Position numbers and translations under genes: made by a program
Shown here: piece after piece, positions 36,288 to 49,671 of the stretch
Numbering within the stretch: the stretch's first letter is position 1
How the letters are laid out: every line of letters begins with the position of its first letter
Source of the DNA: Hydractinia symbiolongicarpus
Taxonomy: Eukaryota > Cnidaria > Hydrozoa > Anthoathecata > Hydractiniidae
Length of the DNA: 64,000 bases
Assembly (NCBI RefSeq): GCF_029227915.1
Contig: NC_079875.1
Location: 5,206,001-5,270,000, forward strand
Direction of reading: 5' to 3'
Notes under the pieces: model-generated
Databases searched by the model: none
What the model was told of the DNA's origin: nothing
The model's input: only the letters and a program-made list of their open reading frames with translations

Positions 36288-37257
36288 TAACGATATCATA
36301 CGTCTATTGGTTTTTCGGTCAGTTGCTCATAAAGTTGATCTTGTTAACTCACCATATGATTTTTTAACAATAGCCAATAATAATTACATTATTTAGAACT
36401 ATTTTCAGCTTTTGTACTCTGATCCTAACTTCAATGGAATATCAAATCTACGGAGACTCTTTAAATGAGATAAATTTTATACTTATGCCTTTTTGGAACA
36501 TCTTTGTTCCATGTAAATAGAAGTTTTGACTTTTAATTTGGAATTCTTCCATCTTTTTCCTAATGATACGTTATATTACTGACATGCCTTCTACAGAATT
36601 TCAGCCTAAGAGCCTTTGCCGAAAAAAAGTTATGACCTGTCAAATTTTAACTACAAACAATGGAATAATTTCATCGTAAACGGCTCTAAACTTTAATGTG
36701 ATATAGCTTCTCTACGGCAGCAGCTTCTTCAGTCGGACAAAAATCATTGGAACATTTAAATTTTTATGCATCTAAGAATTCATTTGGTTTAAGAACTAAT
36801 CAAGCTATACTATTGAAATACTGCACCGAAAAAAAGAAATAAAAAACACACGTAATGTCTTTGGATTGATTGGCCTGCTTTAGCGCTTTTGATGCGTCAT
36901 TTTCAGGGAGGACACTTGTTTCTACTGCTGCACGGATAAGTACATAACAGTAGAGCCTGGTAAATTTATAGTATAATGCCTTGCCTCAGATTTGCATTTT
37001 TTAGGACTTGTGATATGTAATTTCGCGGGGGTATTAGTCCAAAATATCTTTTCTATTGGCTATCGGTGGGCATAGAACACCACCGCCTGTTCAATATATT
37101 GTACAAAAACGCCTCTTTGTTTAGCCTGCAATAGGGCCGTTATTATGTCTTGTTGCAAAAGGATATTTGAGCGAAATATCGTTTCTGTTTGTGTATGGAT
37201 GTGTATCCAACCTCAACCTTTGTCTACTTTATAAAAACAGCTTTCCGTAAATGGCAG
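36288..37257. other. non-coding stretch leading into the satellite
   Basis: No gene is supported. The last 100 bases (ATATCGTTTCTGTTTGTGTA, TGGATGTGTATCCAACCTC) resemble the decayed repeat tract near 20,740, so an old satellite relative borders the young array. Confidence 0.5.
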
Positions 37258-39635
37258 TTATGCGAAATATTCTGGAATATTACGTTGGTTATGGCCATCG
37301 ACAGAAAGAATATGTAGTTTTTATGAAGCGACAGACATTATTATGAAGGTATTATGCAGTATTATGCGTTATTACGTTGGTATGGCCATCGACAGAAAAT
37401 TTATGTACTTTTTATGAATTATGAAGGTATTATGCAGTATTATGCAGTATTATGCGATATTACGTTAATATGGCCATCGACAGAAAATTTATGTGTTTTT
37501 TATGAATTATGAAGGTATTATGCAGTATTATGCGATATTACGTTGTTATGGCCATCGACAGAAAATTTAAGTACTTTTTTTGAATTATAAAGGTATTATG
37601 CAGTATTATGCAGTATTATGCGATATTACGTTGTTATGGCCATCGACAGAAAATTTAAGTACTTTTTTTGAATTATAAAGGTATTATGCAGTATTATGCA
37701 GTATTATGCGATATTACGTTGGTATGGCCATCGACAGAAAATTTAAGTACTTTTTTTGAATTATAAAGGTATTATGCAGTATTATGCAGTATTATGCGAT
37801 ATTACGTTGTTATGGCCATCGACAGAAAATTTAAGTACTTTTTTTGAATTATAAAGGTATTATGCAGTATTATGCAGTATTATGCGATATTACGTTGGTA
37901 TGGCCATCGACAGAAAATTTATGTGTTTTTTATGAATTATGAAGGTATTATGCAGTATTATGCGATATTACGTTGTTATGGCCATCGACAGAAAATTTAA
38001 GTACTTTTTTTGAATTATAAAGGTATTATGCAGTATTATGCAGTATTATGCGATATTACGTTGTTATGGCCATCGACAGAAAATTTAAGTACTTTTTTTG
38101 AATTATAAAGGTATTATGCAGTATTATGCAGTATTATGCGATATTACGTTGGTATGGCCATCGACAGAAAATTTATGTGTTTTTTATGAATTATGAAGGT
38201 ATTATGCAGTATTATGCGATATTACGTTGTTATGGCCATCGACAGAAAATTTATGTACTTTTTTTGAATTATAAAGGTATTATGCAGTATTATGCAGTAT
38301 TATGCGATATTACGTTGGTATGGCCATCGACAGAAAATTTATGTGTTTTTTATGAATTATGAAGGTATTATGCAGTATTATGCGATATTACGTTGTTATG
38401 GCCATCGACAGAAAATTTAAGTACTTTTTTTGAATTATGAAGGTATTATGCAGTATTATGCGATATTACGTTGTTATGGCCATCGACAGAAAATTTATGT
38501 ACTTTTTTTGAATTATAAAGGTATTATGCAGTATTATGCAGTATTATGCGATATTACGTTGGTTATGGATTATTGACAGAAAAAATATGTATTTTTTATG
38601 TAACGACAGAGAGTATTATGAAGGTATTATGCAGTATTATGCGATATTACGTTGGTATGGCCATCGACAGAAAATTTATGTGTTTTTTATGAATTATGAA
38701 GGTATTATGCAGTATTATGCGATATTACGTTGTTATGGCCATCGACAGAAAATTTAAGTACTTTTTTTGAATTATAAAGGTATTATGCAGTATTATGCGA
38801 TATTACGTTGGTATGGCCATCGACAGAAAATTTATGTGTTTTTTATGAATTATGAAGGTATTATGCAGTATTATGCGATATTACGTTGTTATGGCCATCG
38901 ACAGAAAATTTATGTACTTTTTTGAATTATAAAGGTATTATGCAGTATTATGCAGTATTATGCGATATTACGTTGGTATGGCCATCGACAGAAAATTTAT
39001 GTGTTTTTTATGAATTATGAAGGTATTATGCAGTATTATGCAGTATTATGCGATATTACGTTGGTATGGCCATCGACAGAAAATTTATGTATTTTTTATG
39101 TATTATGAAGGTATTATGCAGTATTATGCAGTATTATGCGATATTACGTTGGTATGGCCATCGACAGAAAAAATATGTATTTTTTATGTAACGACAGAGA
39201 GTATTATGAAGGTATTATGCAGTATTATGCGATATTACGTTGGTATGGCCATCGACAGAAAATTTATGTATTTTTTATGAATTATGAAGGTATTATGCAG
39301 TATTATGCAGTATTATGCGATATTACGTTGGTATGGCCATCGACAGAAAAAATATGTATTTTTTATGTAACGACAGAGAGTATTATGAAGGTATTATGCA
39401 GTATTATGCGATATTACGTTGGTATGGCCATCGACAGAAAATTTATGTATTTTTTTTGAATTATGAAGGTATTATGCAGTATTATGCAGTATTATGCGAT
39501 ATTACGTTGGTATGGCCATCGACAGAAAATTTATGTATTTTTTATGAATTATAAAGGTATTATGCAGTATTATGCAGTATTATGCGATATTACGTTGGTT
39601 ATGGATTATTGACAGAAAAAATATGTATTTGTTAT
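37258..39635. repeat. 2.4 kb satellite of 78 and 87 bp units
   Basis: About 28 units follow the pattern GGTATTATGCAGTATTATGC, GATATTACGTTG, GTATGGCCATCGACAGAAAA, TTTATG..TTTTTTATGAATT. The basic unit is 78 bases; many units carry one extra ATTATGCAG (87 bases), and a few contain a TAACGACAGAGAGTATTATG insertion. Variants alternate, suggesting a higher-order repeat made by unequal exchange or gene conversion. Both lengths are multiples of three, so frames of up to 107 codons stay open; I do not regard them as genes. Confidence 0.95.
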
Positions 39636-39732
39636 ATAGAGAGGATGTCGGATAATGCGGTTTCATTTGTCGGGTCCATTTGGTTGGAGAAGTATGACTG
39701 AACGTCTGTCGGACTTTTAATATCGATAAAGT

Positions 39733-39951
39733 ATGAAGGGTACTAGTTATGTTGTACGTCGTGTGTCGGGACCACTTAGCCCGGTGCTAAATGAAGTCGT
39801 TCCCCTCGAACGTCTCCCAAGAAGAAAATATGAGATCAAAGTTAACGTAAGCAAGAAGCCTCAAGGCTTGAAGATTTCCGCCTTGTCAAGAGAAACTTTC
39901 CACAGAGCAAAACGTCCAATGGTCGACCCAAGGCTGAGATTTCCAATTTAA
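39733..39951 (+). CDS. hypothetical basic small protein or exon
   Basis: A 72-codon frame starts with ATG and ends with TAA about 100 bases after the satellite. It is clearly less AT-rich than its surroundings and uses a mixed codon set. The peptide is basic and Pro-rich (LERLPRRKYEIKVNVSKK, then FHRAKRPMVDPRLRFPI) with no membrane segment. I do not recognise it. It might be an exon of a longer gene or a piece of a transposon protein. The satellite upstream leaves little space for a normal promoter. Confidence 0.4.
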   Translation: MKGTSYVVRRVSGPLSPVLNEVVPLERLPRRKYEIKVNVSKKPQGLKISALSRETFHRAKRPMVDPRLRFPI

Positions 39952-42480
39952 AAACAGGATAAATGATTGAATAATTGCGCAAAACTATGTGACTTAACCG
40001 CTTTTTGAGGCTTTTTGACTATTCCATTTCTTGAGTAGTTTTAGTTGTAAAAACAATGATTTGAGTCTGGGGTTTTGAGTCTAAGGCTCATGTTCTTATA
40101 ACATTGTTCTTATATAAAAAAGGGGTTAAAGTAACCTGGTCTGAAAAGTATTAAATATGGGCGACAAATAACGCAATTTAGATATACTTCAATTCAATTA
40201 CACCTGAATAAATAACAAAAATATACAGATTTACACACAGTTATAAAAAGTATAAAAACTTGGGATCTACCTAGAAAGTTCTAAAAATTTTCATGATACA
40301 AATTCTGTAAAATCATAGAAGAATCATAGACGTCTAGTTTCCCTTAAAAATAATGTGAAGTAAATACTATTAACCAAAATAAGACTATAATAAATTATAT
40401 AAATATATATTAGTTTTAGTGATTCATTTTTCACAAATTAATGTTTGCAGTTTACTCTGTCAACATTTTTTTGGAAATGCTGATAATGGCTGTGTTAGAT
40501 TATGGCTGACCTAAAAAAGAAAGAAAAATACTAAAAAAACATATATGAAGAACTCAAAATAATCTTAGCACATTAATGTGATATTGTTCTGTGCCCTATA
40601 TATTTAAAGATGACAGGTATAAATGCAAGATAAAATAAAATATTTCACCATTTTATGAAGTTTTGATAAAAAAATCAGGTGATACTGTGAAACGCCAAGT
40701 ATTTGTGATGTCTGTCTTTCCAAAAAGAATACCTGCGTGTTCAAAGACAAATTTTGGAAGTTTTATAAATATTTAATTTTTTTGAAAGTTCCTAAACTTG
40801 CCTAAAAGCATCCCTAAAATGTTATATTCAACAGTGGCCAAGAATACCATATTTACTCTAGTCTATTATTACTTCACCACTGGATTAGTGTTTTAACCTA
40901 CAAATAAAGGTGGGTTTAGCAGGAATCCTATATTGCAGGATATATAGGCCGGATATGTTGAATTATTTTTGGGTAAAAAACCTGAGTGTAGTATTGTTTT
41001 TAGCAAAACTTAGGAATTTTTTAACAAAGTTTGGAAATATGAAGCATAAGAAGTATAAACACCTACCTCAAATCTTTTCCAGGCTATAAGCAATACCTTT
41101 ATAACTTTTTTTTTTCAATTTCAATATGCATTCAAACTTGTTGTAAGAGCCTAAACTTGCCAAGGGTACAAATTATTTGCACAATAAATTTTCCTGAAAC
41201 TTATTTTTGTGGGTGAGTGGCACACAAAAATGCTTCAATTTGCAAAATATATGCGAAATGTGCAATATTAATTTTTGGGTGACTAAAGTTCAATTATTTC
41301 AGCAGAGGCAAAATCAGTATTTTGTCTAACATAGTATTCAGAAGTTAGGGCATTTACAAATGAGCAACATGGAACCCAATAACTTAGATCCTAAAGAAAT
41401 CAAAGTATGAAGAAATAAAACAAATTTTAATTGTTGCGGCTAGCTGAAATGGAAAATTTTGCGGAATAATTTTTCAGAACCGATGTTTGACTGATTTCTA
41501 AAATTTCTGTGGAACATTTTTACAGATTTTGCCCAAATTTCTGCAAAAAAAAGTTCCACAAAAATTTCTTCCACAGATAGTGTATGCTAATTTTGAAAAT
41601 ATTTTTTACAATCCATGGCAAAAAAAGGCAGGATTACTTGAAAAACAGGGAAATTGGATAATAGAGAAAATATGTACAGTATACTTGATGCTTTTTTAAA
41701 GCTACATTCACATGTTTTTGTGCACATCAGGGAGAATTTTTATTCATAATCTCATTTATGTAAGTTACGACACACTTACATACAACTTAAGCTCGTATGT
41801 CAGGTTTTTTTATGGAGCAAAATGTTTTGCTTGTAACACAATGTAACACAATGTAGTCCATAGGCCAAAATATATAAGAAAAAATGTTCGATTTAGGATT
41901 CAAATTTATAAAAATGTTTTTTGAATATTTGTGTACAAAACAATATAGCAATTAATAAAGGACATGTTATCTTAGTACAAAAGTACACAGCCCTTTTCAT
42001 AAAGTTCATAAAGAATATTATCAGAAAAATGCACTGTAGATTTGCCTGTCAAAGTTTGTAATTCTGATCTGCTGCTGATGCTGCATTATAACGATAGTCA
42101 TGTTAAATATAAGAAAACACTTATTTTACGTTTTTTATGTGAAACTTTATATGCAATACAGTCTGTAGCTAGTTAGCTACATGACATGCAAATGTAGCTT
42201 AAATCGGTCAAACTTTCCTGAAAACTACTGCACCTTTTAGGCTATTAATCATCAGTTTTGGTTCCCAAACTGTTAAGTCAGGTAATGGGTTTGATCCCTA
42301 ACTACATATAAGGAAGGCCATTTTATAGTTGGACAGAAATGCTAACGAAATGCGTAGCTTAAGTAAGAGCTTTAAACACTCTGAAGAATCGCAAATGTAA
42401 GTCACTTTAACATAGCTAAGTAACAAACTAGCTAAAACATACAGCTTTTTTTACCTGAGAAGTCTCATTGACCAAACATC
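39952..42480. other. AT-rich non-coding stretch
   Basis: No exon, RNA gene or bounded element is evident. Short frames are AT-driven. Confidence 0.55.
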
Positions 42481-42752
42481 CTGTTTTGCAAAACATTGAT
42501 TTGGAGTTTCAAACATATCAAGAGGAACGGTAACCGATTGTTTTGGGCAAGAAACTTTGGCCTGTGGGACCTGAAACTCGAAGAACTTCGAGACAAAGCA
42601 TCACAGGAAGCCACGATATCAGGTTCTGACAATCTGAGACCCTATTGGCTAAAAAATCAAATAACGCATTTCTATTGGCTTTTAAGAAATTAAACAACTT
42701 CCAGGCCCAGGGTAAAATACTTTATTCTGGACACCGCGCATCCAGGCTATAG

Positions 42753-42959
42753 GTGGTCCCTATCTCTCTATCTTCCAAGGCGTTTTTAAAGATTCCGCCT
42801 TACGCGGCGGAAATCAATAAACTGGCAAGGCATTTTAGGCCTGGTAGTGCTGCAATCGACGTTGTTCGCAAAGCCATTCGAAACAAGAATTGGAAGTCAG
42901 CTTGGTTGATTCTTGAAAAGCGAAAACACAGTTGGTTTGTCATCAATCATGTATTTTAG
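42753..42959 (+). CDS. candidate coding exon, unknown family
   Basis: After TCCAGGCTATAG (possible acceptor) an open frame runs to TAG at 42,957. It encodes IPPYAAEINKLARHFRPGSA, then AIDVVRKAIRNKNWKSAWLI, an amphipathic helical and basic sequence. The DNA is less AT-rich than its surroundings, and there is no in-frame ATG near the start, so it would be a terminal exon or a fragment. The preceding 42,496-42,693 frame (MIWSFKHIKRNG..) has similar composition and may belong to the same unit. Function unknown. Confidence 0.35.
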   Translation: MVPISLSSKAFLKIPPYAAEINKLARHFRPGSAAIDVVRKAIRNKNWKSAWLILEKRKHSWFVINHVF

Positions 42960-43094
42960 AGGAAAAAGCTGGTAGTGAATACTACTCAGGAGTCTGCTAT
43001 CGAATTACACCAAGATTAATGGCTTCACAATCGTTTGTATATCTTGAAGCAGAAAGAAAATCAGAGTGCACACTAAAATAGAATAGACTTTAGT

Positions 43095-43237
43095 CAGGGA
43101 GTAATTTTTTCCCAAAGGAGTACTTATTTCCTAGAAAATAATTACTCCCAGGACTACTTTTTTCCTGGGAAATAAGCACTGGGGAGTTCTTATTTCCCCG
43201 AAAAAAAGTACTAGGGAATACATTTCAGGGGAGTGCC
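43095..43237. repeat. cluster of short inverted GGAGTAATT / TTTCCC words
   Basis: GGAGTAATTTTTTCCC at the left pairs with AAATAATTACTCCC 35 bases on, and CCCAGGACTACTTTTTTCCT with GGGAAATAAGCACTGGGGAG. The words repeat four or five times in alternating orientation, so the stretch can fold extensively. It is probably a simple foldback repeat. Confidence 0.65.
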
Positions 43238-45547
43238 TTTTTTCAGTGTTACCACTCCTTCAATTTTATTATATATGCTAATCAAAGTCTTTCTTTGTGA
43301 TCAACATTTTGTTCAGGATGATAAAATTAAGTTAGTTACTTCATAGATTCGGCATCATTTACTGGTTCTCTAATACACGTTTCTTGAACTACAAGATAGA
43401 TAAAACAGTTTATATTGTATTTATTAAACGATAGTTCTTTTGTTTAAGTTTGTAGAAATCAGAATTCTTTTCTTAAGATTTACTTGTGAAAAGGTTGTAA
43501 AAACCAGGTTTTGAAAAAGAAAGAAAACGTTCGATTTAAATCAATTTTTCAAATGCATGTACAAAAAGAAAACAAAACATTCGAATATCCATATATAGAA
43601 TTTTTTTAAACATTTTTTGATCCAAAGTTTATTCTTCGTCAGAAGAAGAGTTTATCATACGAATTCGACGCCATTTTGCTTGTTGCCTGTTGTTACGATA
43701 AATGTTGATTATAAAACCGCAGTGGATTTAAAATTGTCAACATTCCTTGCTGTTTTTCTGGCGGGGAGGTGGGAGTTTCTGAATTTTCTGTAAGTTGATT
43801 TTTGAGTTTGTATGTAGCTAGCTATGTTGCCAATTCACTGGTGAAGTTATTTGCTTACATTTATAGTAATCATTTTGTTTGCTTGTGTTTTAAAGTTATA
43901 CCGTGCAGTATAAAGCCTGTAGTAAAGGCTTTTTTGCCAATCAGCGCAGTGGATTTCTCGTACAAACCGGTTGAAAATAGTTATGAGTTAATAATTGCAC
44001 TATGCAAGGATAGTAGTAAACCACTTCCATATAAACTTCCAAGGGTAGTAGTAAACCACTTCCTATTACTTCATGCTAACTGACGAGCAAGAATGCACGA
44101 ACTAGCGATGCAAGGATTATGCAGGACTGGCGATCTCCTGTGTGGATTTTTTCACAGGAAAATGACTAGTAGTAAAAAAATCATAGGACTTACTATGGAA
44201 GTAAAAAATGTATAGATTAGACAAAAATAAAAAAAATTGATTTCTATCTCCTTTGAGAAATTTATAAAGAAAAACGACTGAGGCAGGAGGATATAGAAAC
44301 AGAAGGAGAAACATCATTTAAACTTCTATTTTACTAGAACTACAAACAATAAACGTTTAATATAAAATTAAGGAGTATTTGTGCTTTATGCTGTGCTTTA
44401 TGCTGTGCTTTATGCTGTGATTTCTCTTTATTTGTCGTAACAGCAAGCTAGTTTTTAGCAGTATTCTCGAAGTTCTTCGTTTCTGTACTGACTGGGTTTG
44501 AATTTTTGTTATATCTTGTCACTTTCCTGACTTCCAAAATTTACAAAACACGAGTTTTTCTGCAAAAAAATATTGTTTGGTTGGGTATTCTATGGACTAG
44601 AGAAATAAAACTTAAGTAATAAATACACTGGTTCGTGTTAAACAACTCTTGAAAATTCCTGTGCGCCATTTTACACACAAACTTTATATGTAGCTAGCTA
44701 TACCACTTTTCCAATCACTTTTATCACAGAGTTCACAATTTCTTATCTTCGAGTGCAGCATAATCTGATCATAGGAATCACATTTTTGGCTTGTTATATC
44801 AATTTGCGATCCTTAAATAGCTACATAGCAATAGTTTTTGTATTTGTTGGAATATTAAAACCATGACTAGGTTTTATAATATTTTAAAAATCCAAATACG
44901 CCTCAGGATTAAATCACATGGCTACCTTCCTTCCAAAATAAACTTCTGTAAAAATATCTAATTACATATATTTTGTAGTGATAAGATGTGGTTTCACACA
45001 CTATTATGTCCTGTTAGATTTTTCATTTATAGTAATTATTCAAAAAAAAGTTTGAATGCCCCTCGCCATCCAATTAATAATATCTGACGAAATCCTGAAG
45101 TTCCACGTATAAAACTTCACAAGAGAATGCACGAAGCACTACTAAATCACTCGTATTACAACCACTTTAAAGCATCTGCTATTTTTTTTTTATTAATAAA
45201 CAGACAACACTTTCAAGACTCAGACGAGCAAGACAAGCATATGATTATATTATTTATGATATGTTTATGATTCTTATGTTTATGATTAAATAGATTTTAA
45301 TAGCTATCTATCCCTAAAAACTATGGTTAAAAATAATGAAGTAAAAATGCCTGCAGTGCATGTGTACAACACAAACAGTTGACTGTCCTGACTGACTGCA
45401 AGCGTTCTAGAGTTTCCACTTAGATCATTTTATTTGGGATTCAGGATAAGGTAGGCTCTTTTTAGAGGCAAACTTAAGAGAATTGGTCAGATTATTTAAA
45501 GAGATTATTAAACTTTGGCTATATACTAACGAACTTCTTTTTAAATT
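43238..45547. other. non-coding stretch with one Helitron 3' end
   Basis: At 44,136-44,169 CCTGTGTGGATTTTTTCACA is followed by GGAAAATGACTAG and T: a hairpin and CTAG border as in the other small Helitrons, plus strand, 5' end not found. At 44,383-44,420 TGCTTTATGCTG is repeated three times. I see no gene. Confidence 0.5.
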
Positions 45548-45698
45548 ATGTCATGCTTAAAAAGTATGCAAGGTCGTTTATCATGCGCTCCTGGAACACT
45601 TTCCTGTCCTGAGAACTTGTGTAAACAGAATTTACTATTCGGAGCAGCTTATCACAACATGCCGCCTACCTTTACAACTTATTCCTTTATTTTTATAG

Positions 45699-45898
45699 AA
45701 AACAACAAAGACGATTTATGCGCTGCATTAACACAGAAGTCAAAATACATTACAAATCCTTGGAACTGTCATGGATTTCTCGCGTGTGTTAATGGCCGTT
45801 CACGTGGTAACATGCAATGCGCGCTCAAATACCTTGTTTACAACCCGTATACAGAACGTTGCGAATACCCGAGTCAGTACAAGTGTCGACAGATATAA
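45699..45898 (+). CDS. terminal exon with a type-2 chitin-binding (peritrophin-A, CBM14) domain
   Basis: After the acceptor TTTATTTTTATAG a frame in phase 1 runs to TAA. It holds one complete six-cysteine domain: C, 15 residues, C, 5, C, 10, C, 13, C, 7, C, with the aromatic and Asn positions of the family (YITNPWNCHGFLACVNG, YNPYTERCEYP). Such domains bind chitin in secreted matrix proteins; the disulfides imply an extracellular product. The open frame continues upstream without a stop to 45,548 and encodes a Cys-rich stretch (RLSCAPGTLSCPENLC), which may be readthrough into the intron or part of the exon. No signal peptide is seen, so earlier exons must exist if this is expressed. Confidence 0.8.
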
Positions 45899-48800
45899 TT
45901 TACTTCATAACTATAATGCCTTTTAAATACAAAATATTGTTTTGTTTCATTATTTTTAATTTGGATATCTGTTGAGCCAGTAGCACTTAATCATAAGTTT
46001 TTTTTTCTTCCTTCACAACTATGTATCTAAAATGAATAAGGTATCAACATTAAACGTGTCGCATAAGAGTAATCTAAGGATAATCTTACCCGGGAACTAA
46101 CAAAATTAAAGATGTTAACCTGCTCTAATTTTTACTAATCTTCGTAAAAAAATGGTAAAGTTAAATTTTAAATGTTACATTTATTATAATTTCTCTGCCT
46201 GTATAGCATCTATTCAACAACTTAGTACCACTTTTTGAAGTAGTATTTTTTGTATTTGCTTGCCTTTCCACACATTACCAGGTTATTTGAAGTTTATGAT
46301 TTATATAAGGAGAGCAATCACCTGAACGAAAAAGGTTTACATACATTTACATTTGACATCGATGCGCAGTAATCGCAACAAGCACAATAACTTTCTAATA
46401 TTTTATCATTCAACGACGTTGTCCATAGTGTGAAAACCCGTCTACTCTCATATTGTCTTTGAACACACCTTCCTGGAACCTTTTTCAGAGGTAGAATATT
46501 TAATGATGGATCATTTCCTTACGAATCTTATGTCAATAACGTGATTTTTAAAAGTTTGGTAATGCTCAATGGTAATATTCAATTGAATTATCTTTTCTTT
46601 TATTCAAAAGTTAAACTAAACAACAACGCCCCTTTAGTCTTACGTTATTTTAATGGCTTTTTTGTCTCATAAGAGGCTTTTGTGTGGATGTGTATGTGAA
46701 TAAAAAGGCAAAGGATCGCGGAAACTGATTTGTTTTATGTCTGTTTTTCAAGAAAGTACGAAAGTACTATGAAATGAATACGATATTTTGCGATTGTTGC
46801 TTGTGAAATATTTCTTTCAATTTATTCATAAACAAAATACACGACTCTCACATGTGACACTATATTGAGTCAGTCAATTACAATTTGAGAAGTTATATAT
46901 TGCAAATGGCATTGTTCAAATGTCATTGGTCACATGCCACTGTTCACGGGTCATTGGGTCACGTGTCATTGTTCACGTGGTCCTGTTCACGTCTCATTGG
47001 TAAGGTCTCAAATCTTTTTCCTTCTGTTATTTGCTAAGAGTCAAAATCTTAAACGATATTAGTTTTTACTGACGCCAGGATGGCCCACTCTAGACGACTT
47101 TAATCGATGGTTATTTTTAACGTCTACTTCAAACACTTATGTCTGGAGAATTAACAACTTGGCATAAAGAATATATTCGCATGTGTAAAAGAGTCGTAAC
47201 AACAATTCGACATCAATATTCTGTGAAAACAGGAATACACTTAGAGGGAACAGCAATGTGGTTTGTTCATCATTTTTGTATCCGCCCAGTATCGTCCATT
47301 TTATAATAAATTTATAACACATAAATAACATATAAAGTATTGACTAAGAAACCTAAATGAAGCTCGTAAAAAAACGAAATAATAGTAAATTGTGCGGAAG
47401 TATCAAATTATAATTACAAAATGCGTGGACAAAAGAAAACAAAGATGTTAATACATATCTCAGGACAAAGAAAACATAGACAATATATACTAAAGTGAGA
47501 TCGTCATTATGTTTAGAGTTTAAGCAGCATAATTTTTCAGGTAAAAAAGGAATTATACGGTAAATTTTCACTTAAAGGAAATTTTGCAGACTTATCAAAT
47601 TACCATTCCTGTAAATAAGATATCTATCATAATTACCTTTTTAATGTCTAAGCAGGAATAGTTTAGTACAGAAATGCAATTCGCAAAATGAATTCAACAC
47701 AAAATTTAATTATCATATAAAAAAAATAAGAAAATAAAAACCCCTCAAAATATAATTTCACTTAGTAAATTTTAGTGAGTACTAATTTCGACGAATTTAG
47801 CAATTCACTAAATTCACAAAACTTTACTTTGTTACCAAAACAATAAACAGGTTCTGATATTTGCATTGTGTTGTTTTTTATTCGTTCTAACTTATAAATC
47901 ATGACACTACGTCTCTGAATTAAAAGTTTACGAAGATATATGCTTTAAATTACAGAAATTCCAAAAAGAAAAAGACATTCACCGCAGTGAAATTTGACAA
48001 AGCAAGCCTATTAAACAAAGTAAAAAACATAAAAGATGGCCTTATCAAACGCTCTTATTTTCTTTAAATAAGTGGAACTCCAAGTAAGCCACTCATTCTC
48101 TAATTAGAACCATTATTCTGGTCCCCTGAGACAAATTACACGCTCGTTACTTTTGTTCAATTTTTAAAAACAAATTATGAAATTTCATTGTTTGAACGTG
48201 TTTTTTAAAATCACGTGGTGACACATTACAGCTAATTTTATAGTGGAGTTTCTGCAAGCATCAAAAAATATATATATTAAAAGTTGACTTGAGAACACAA
48301 CGTCTTAAATAGGTTTAAAAGATTCAAAGCTATATTTTAAAGAAAGTATGCTGTCGCAAAAACACGATATGACATTGTTTGAAAACATTTATCAAGTGAT
48401 CGATGAGAACAAGGTAGAAACTAAACAAAAAATTATCAAATCGCCTAATTATAATTTATGACATAAAAATTTACAAATGGTACACAACAACGTTCCTATT
48501 TATGCTAGGATTGTCAAGTTAAATGATCTCGTGTTTGCACACGGTCTGCAGTGTAATAACTTTCAAGTTTCTGTTAGACAATGAGGTCGCTGGAAAAACA
48601 TTTTAGGAAGACGAAGCCAAAGACAATGAATGCTTGCAAAGGCCTAGTTGCACTGACGCAAGAAACGCAGTTAAAACAATTTCAGATATTATAATATTTG
48701 TAGAAGAAAATGGAATACATTCACTGATCGTGAATGTGTCAAATTATAAGAAAAAAGAACTGAAATGTCACCTAAAACAGGCGTCTATTAACTATTTATT

Positions 48801-49545
48801 CTACAGAAATTAAAAAATTGTAAATTTTCGTTCTAAGTGATTACATAATATTCTCAAAAATTAAACTCGCTATGACTTTTCTTCCCTTTTTGAAATTTTA
48901 TACACCTGTATTTTAAAGGCCTCTAAATTTCTTTCCAGAAATGCCTTGTTGTCTATGTTAATTCTTTTTTTTAAAAAAGTGGGACAATTGCTAATTGGAA
49001 CTAATTTTTTTTTTTCGATCCCTTGAAAGTTTCACTGATCGAGCGATAACTGTATATGTATACACAAATCAAAAAACACTGAAGGACTGGTCTTTTTTAA
49101 TTTCGTTAATTAAAATAATATTTCAAATTTAATAAATGTTATATCTGGTGTAGATTAAACTAAGTACACTAATAACATATGCAACAAAAAAAACTTCGTT
49201 ACCAAAGACTGCCATTTATACAGTAATTTTTAATAAAACCTAAATATAAATATTGACTATACTGTACCATTATAAATACTAACGTCCGCGAATTGGCACG
49301 AAAAGTCTGATAGTGGAAAAATTTAGTGTAGAAATTTCAGTTCCACAATTTTTTCCGTTTTATTTCGATGAAAACATGTAGACATGTAAGTATTTTACAA
49401 ATTAAATAACAGTTTTTATTTTTTTATAAATATACTTATGTCAAGATCAATATCTAAAATTAACGATTCCATAAAAAAAACGAAGTTAGGTGAGTAAGTG
49501 TTGGGAGATCTATTTAAGCCAAAACAAATCAAATTTTAACCACAA
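45899..49545. other. AT-rich non-coding stretch
   Basis: 46,915-47,002 holds a degenerate 12-14 bp repeat (CATTGTTCACGTG-like words, six or seven copies). I see no exon or bounded transposon elsewhere. Confidence 0.5.
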
Positions 49546-49671
49546 ACGGAAGATAACGGTAGATATTGTGGACATTCGAGAGAAATTTATACTGATCACA
49601 AAAAATTACGGAAGATAACGGAAGATATTGTGGACATTCGAGAGAAATTTATACTGGTCACAAAAAATTAG
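49546..49671. repeat. tandem duplication, 62 bp unit
   Basis: ACGGAAGATAACGG, AGATATTGTGGACATTCGAG and TTTATACTGRTCACAAAAAA occur twice at 62-base spacing with two substitutions. It is a recent local duplication in otherwise unique AT-rich DNA. Confidence 0.9.

Noticed and set aside
38126-39554. Several frames of 72-107 codons
   Set aside because: All are satellite units read in a frame kept open by the 78/87 bp periods.
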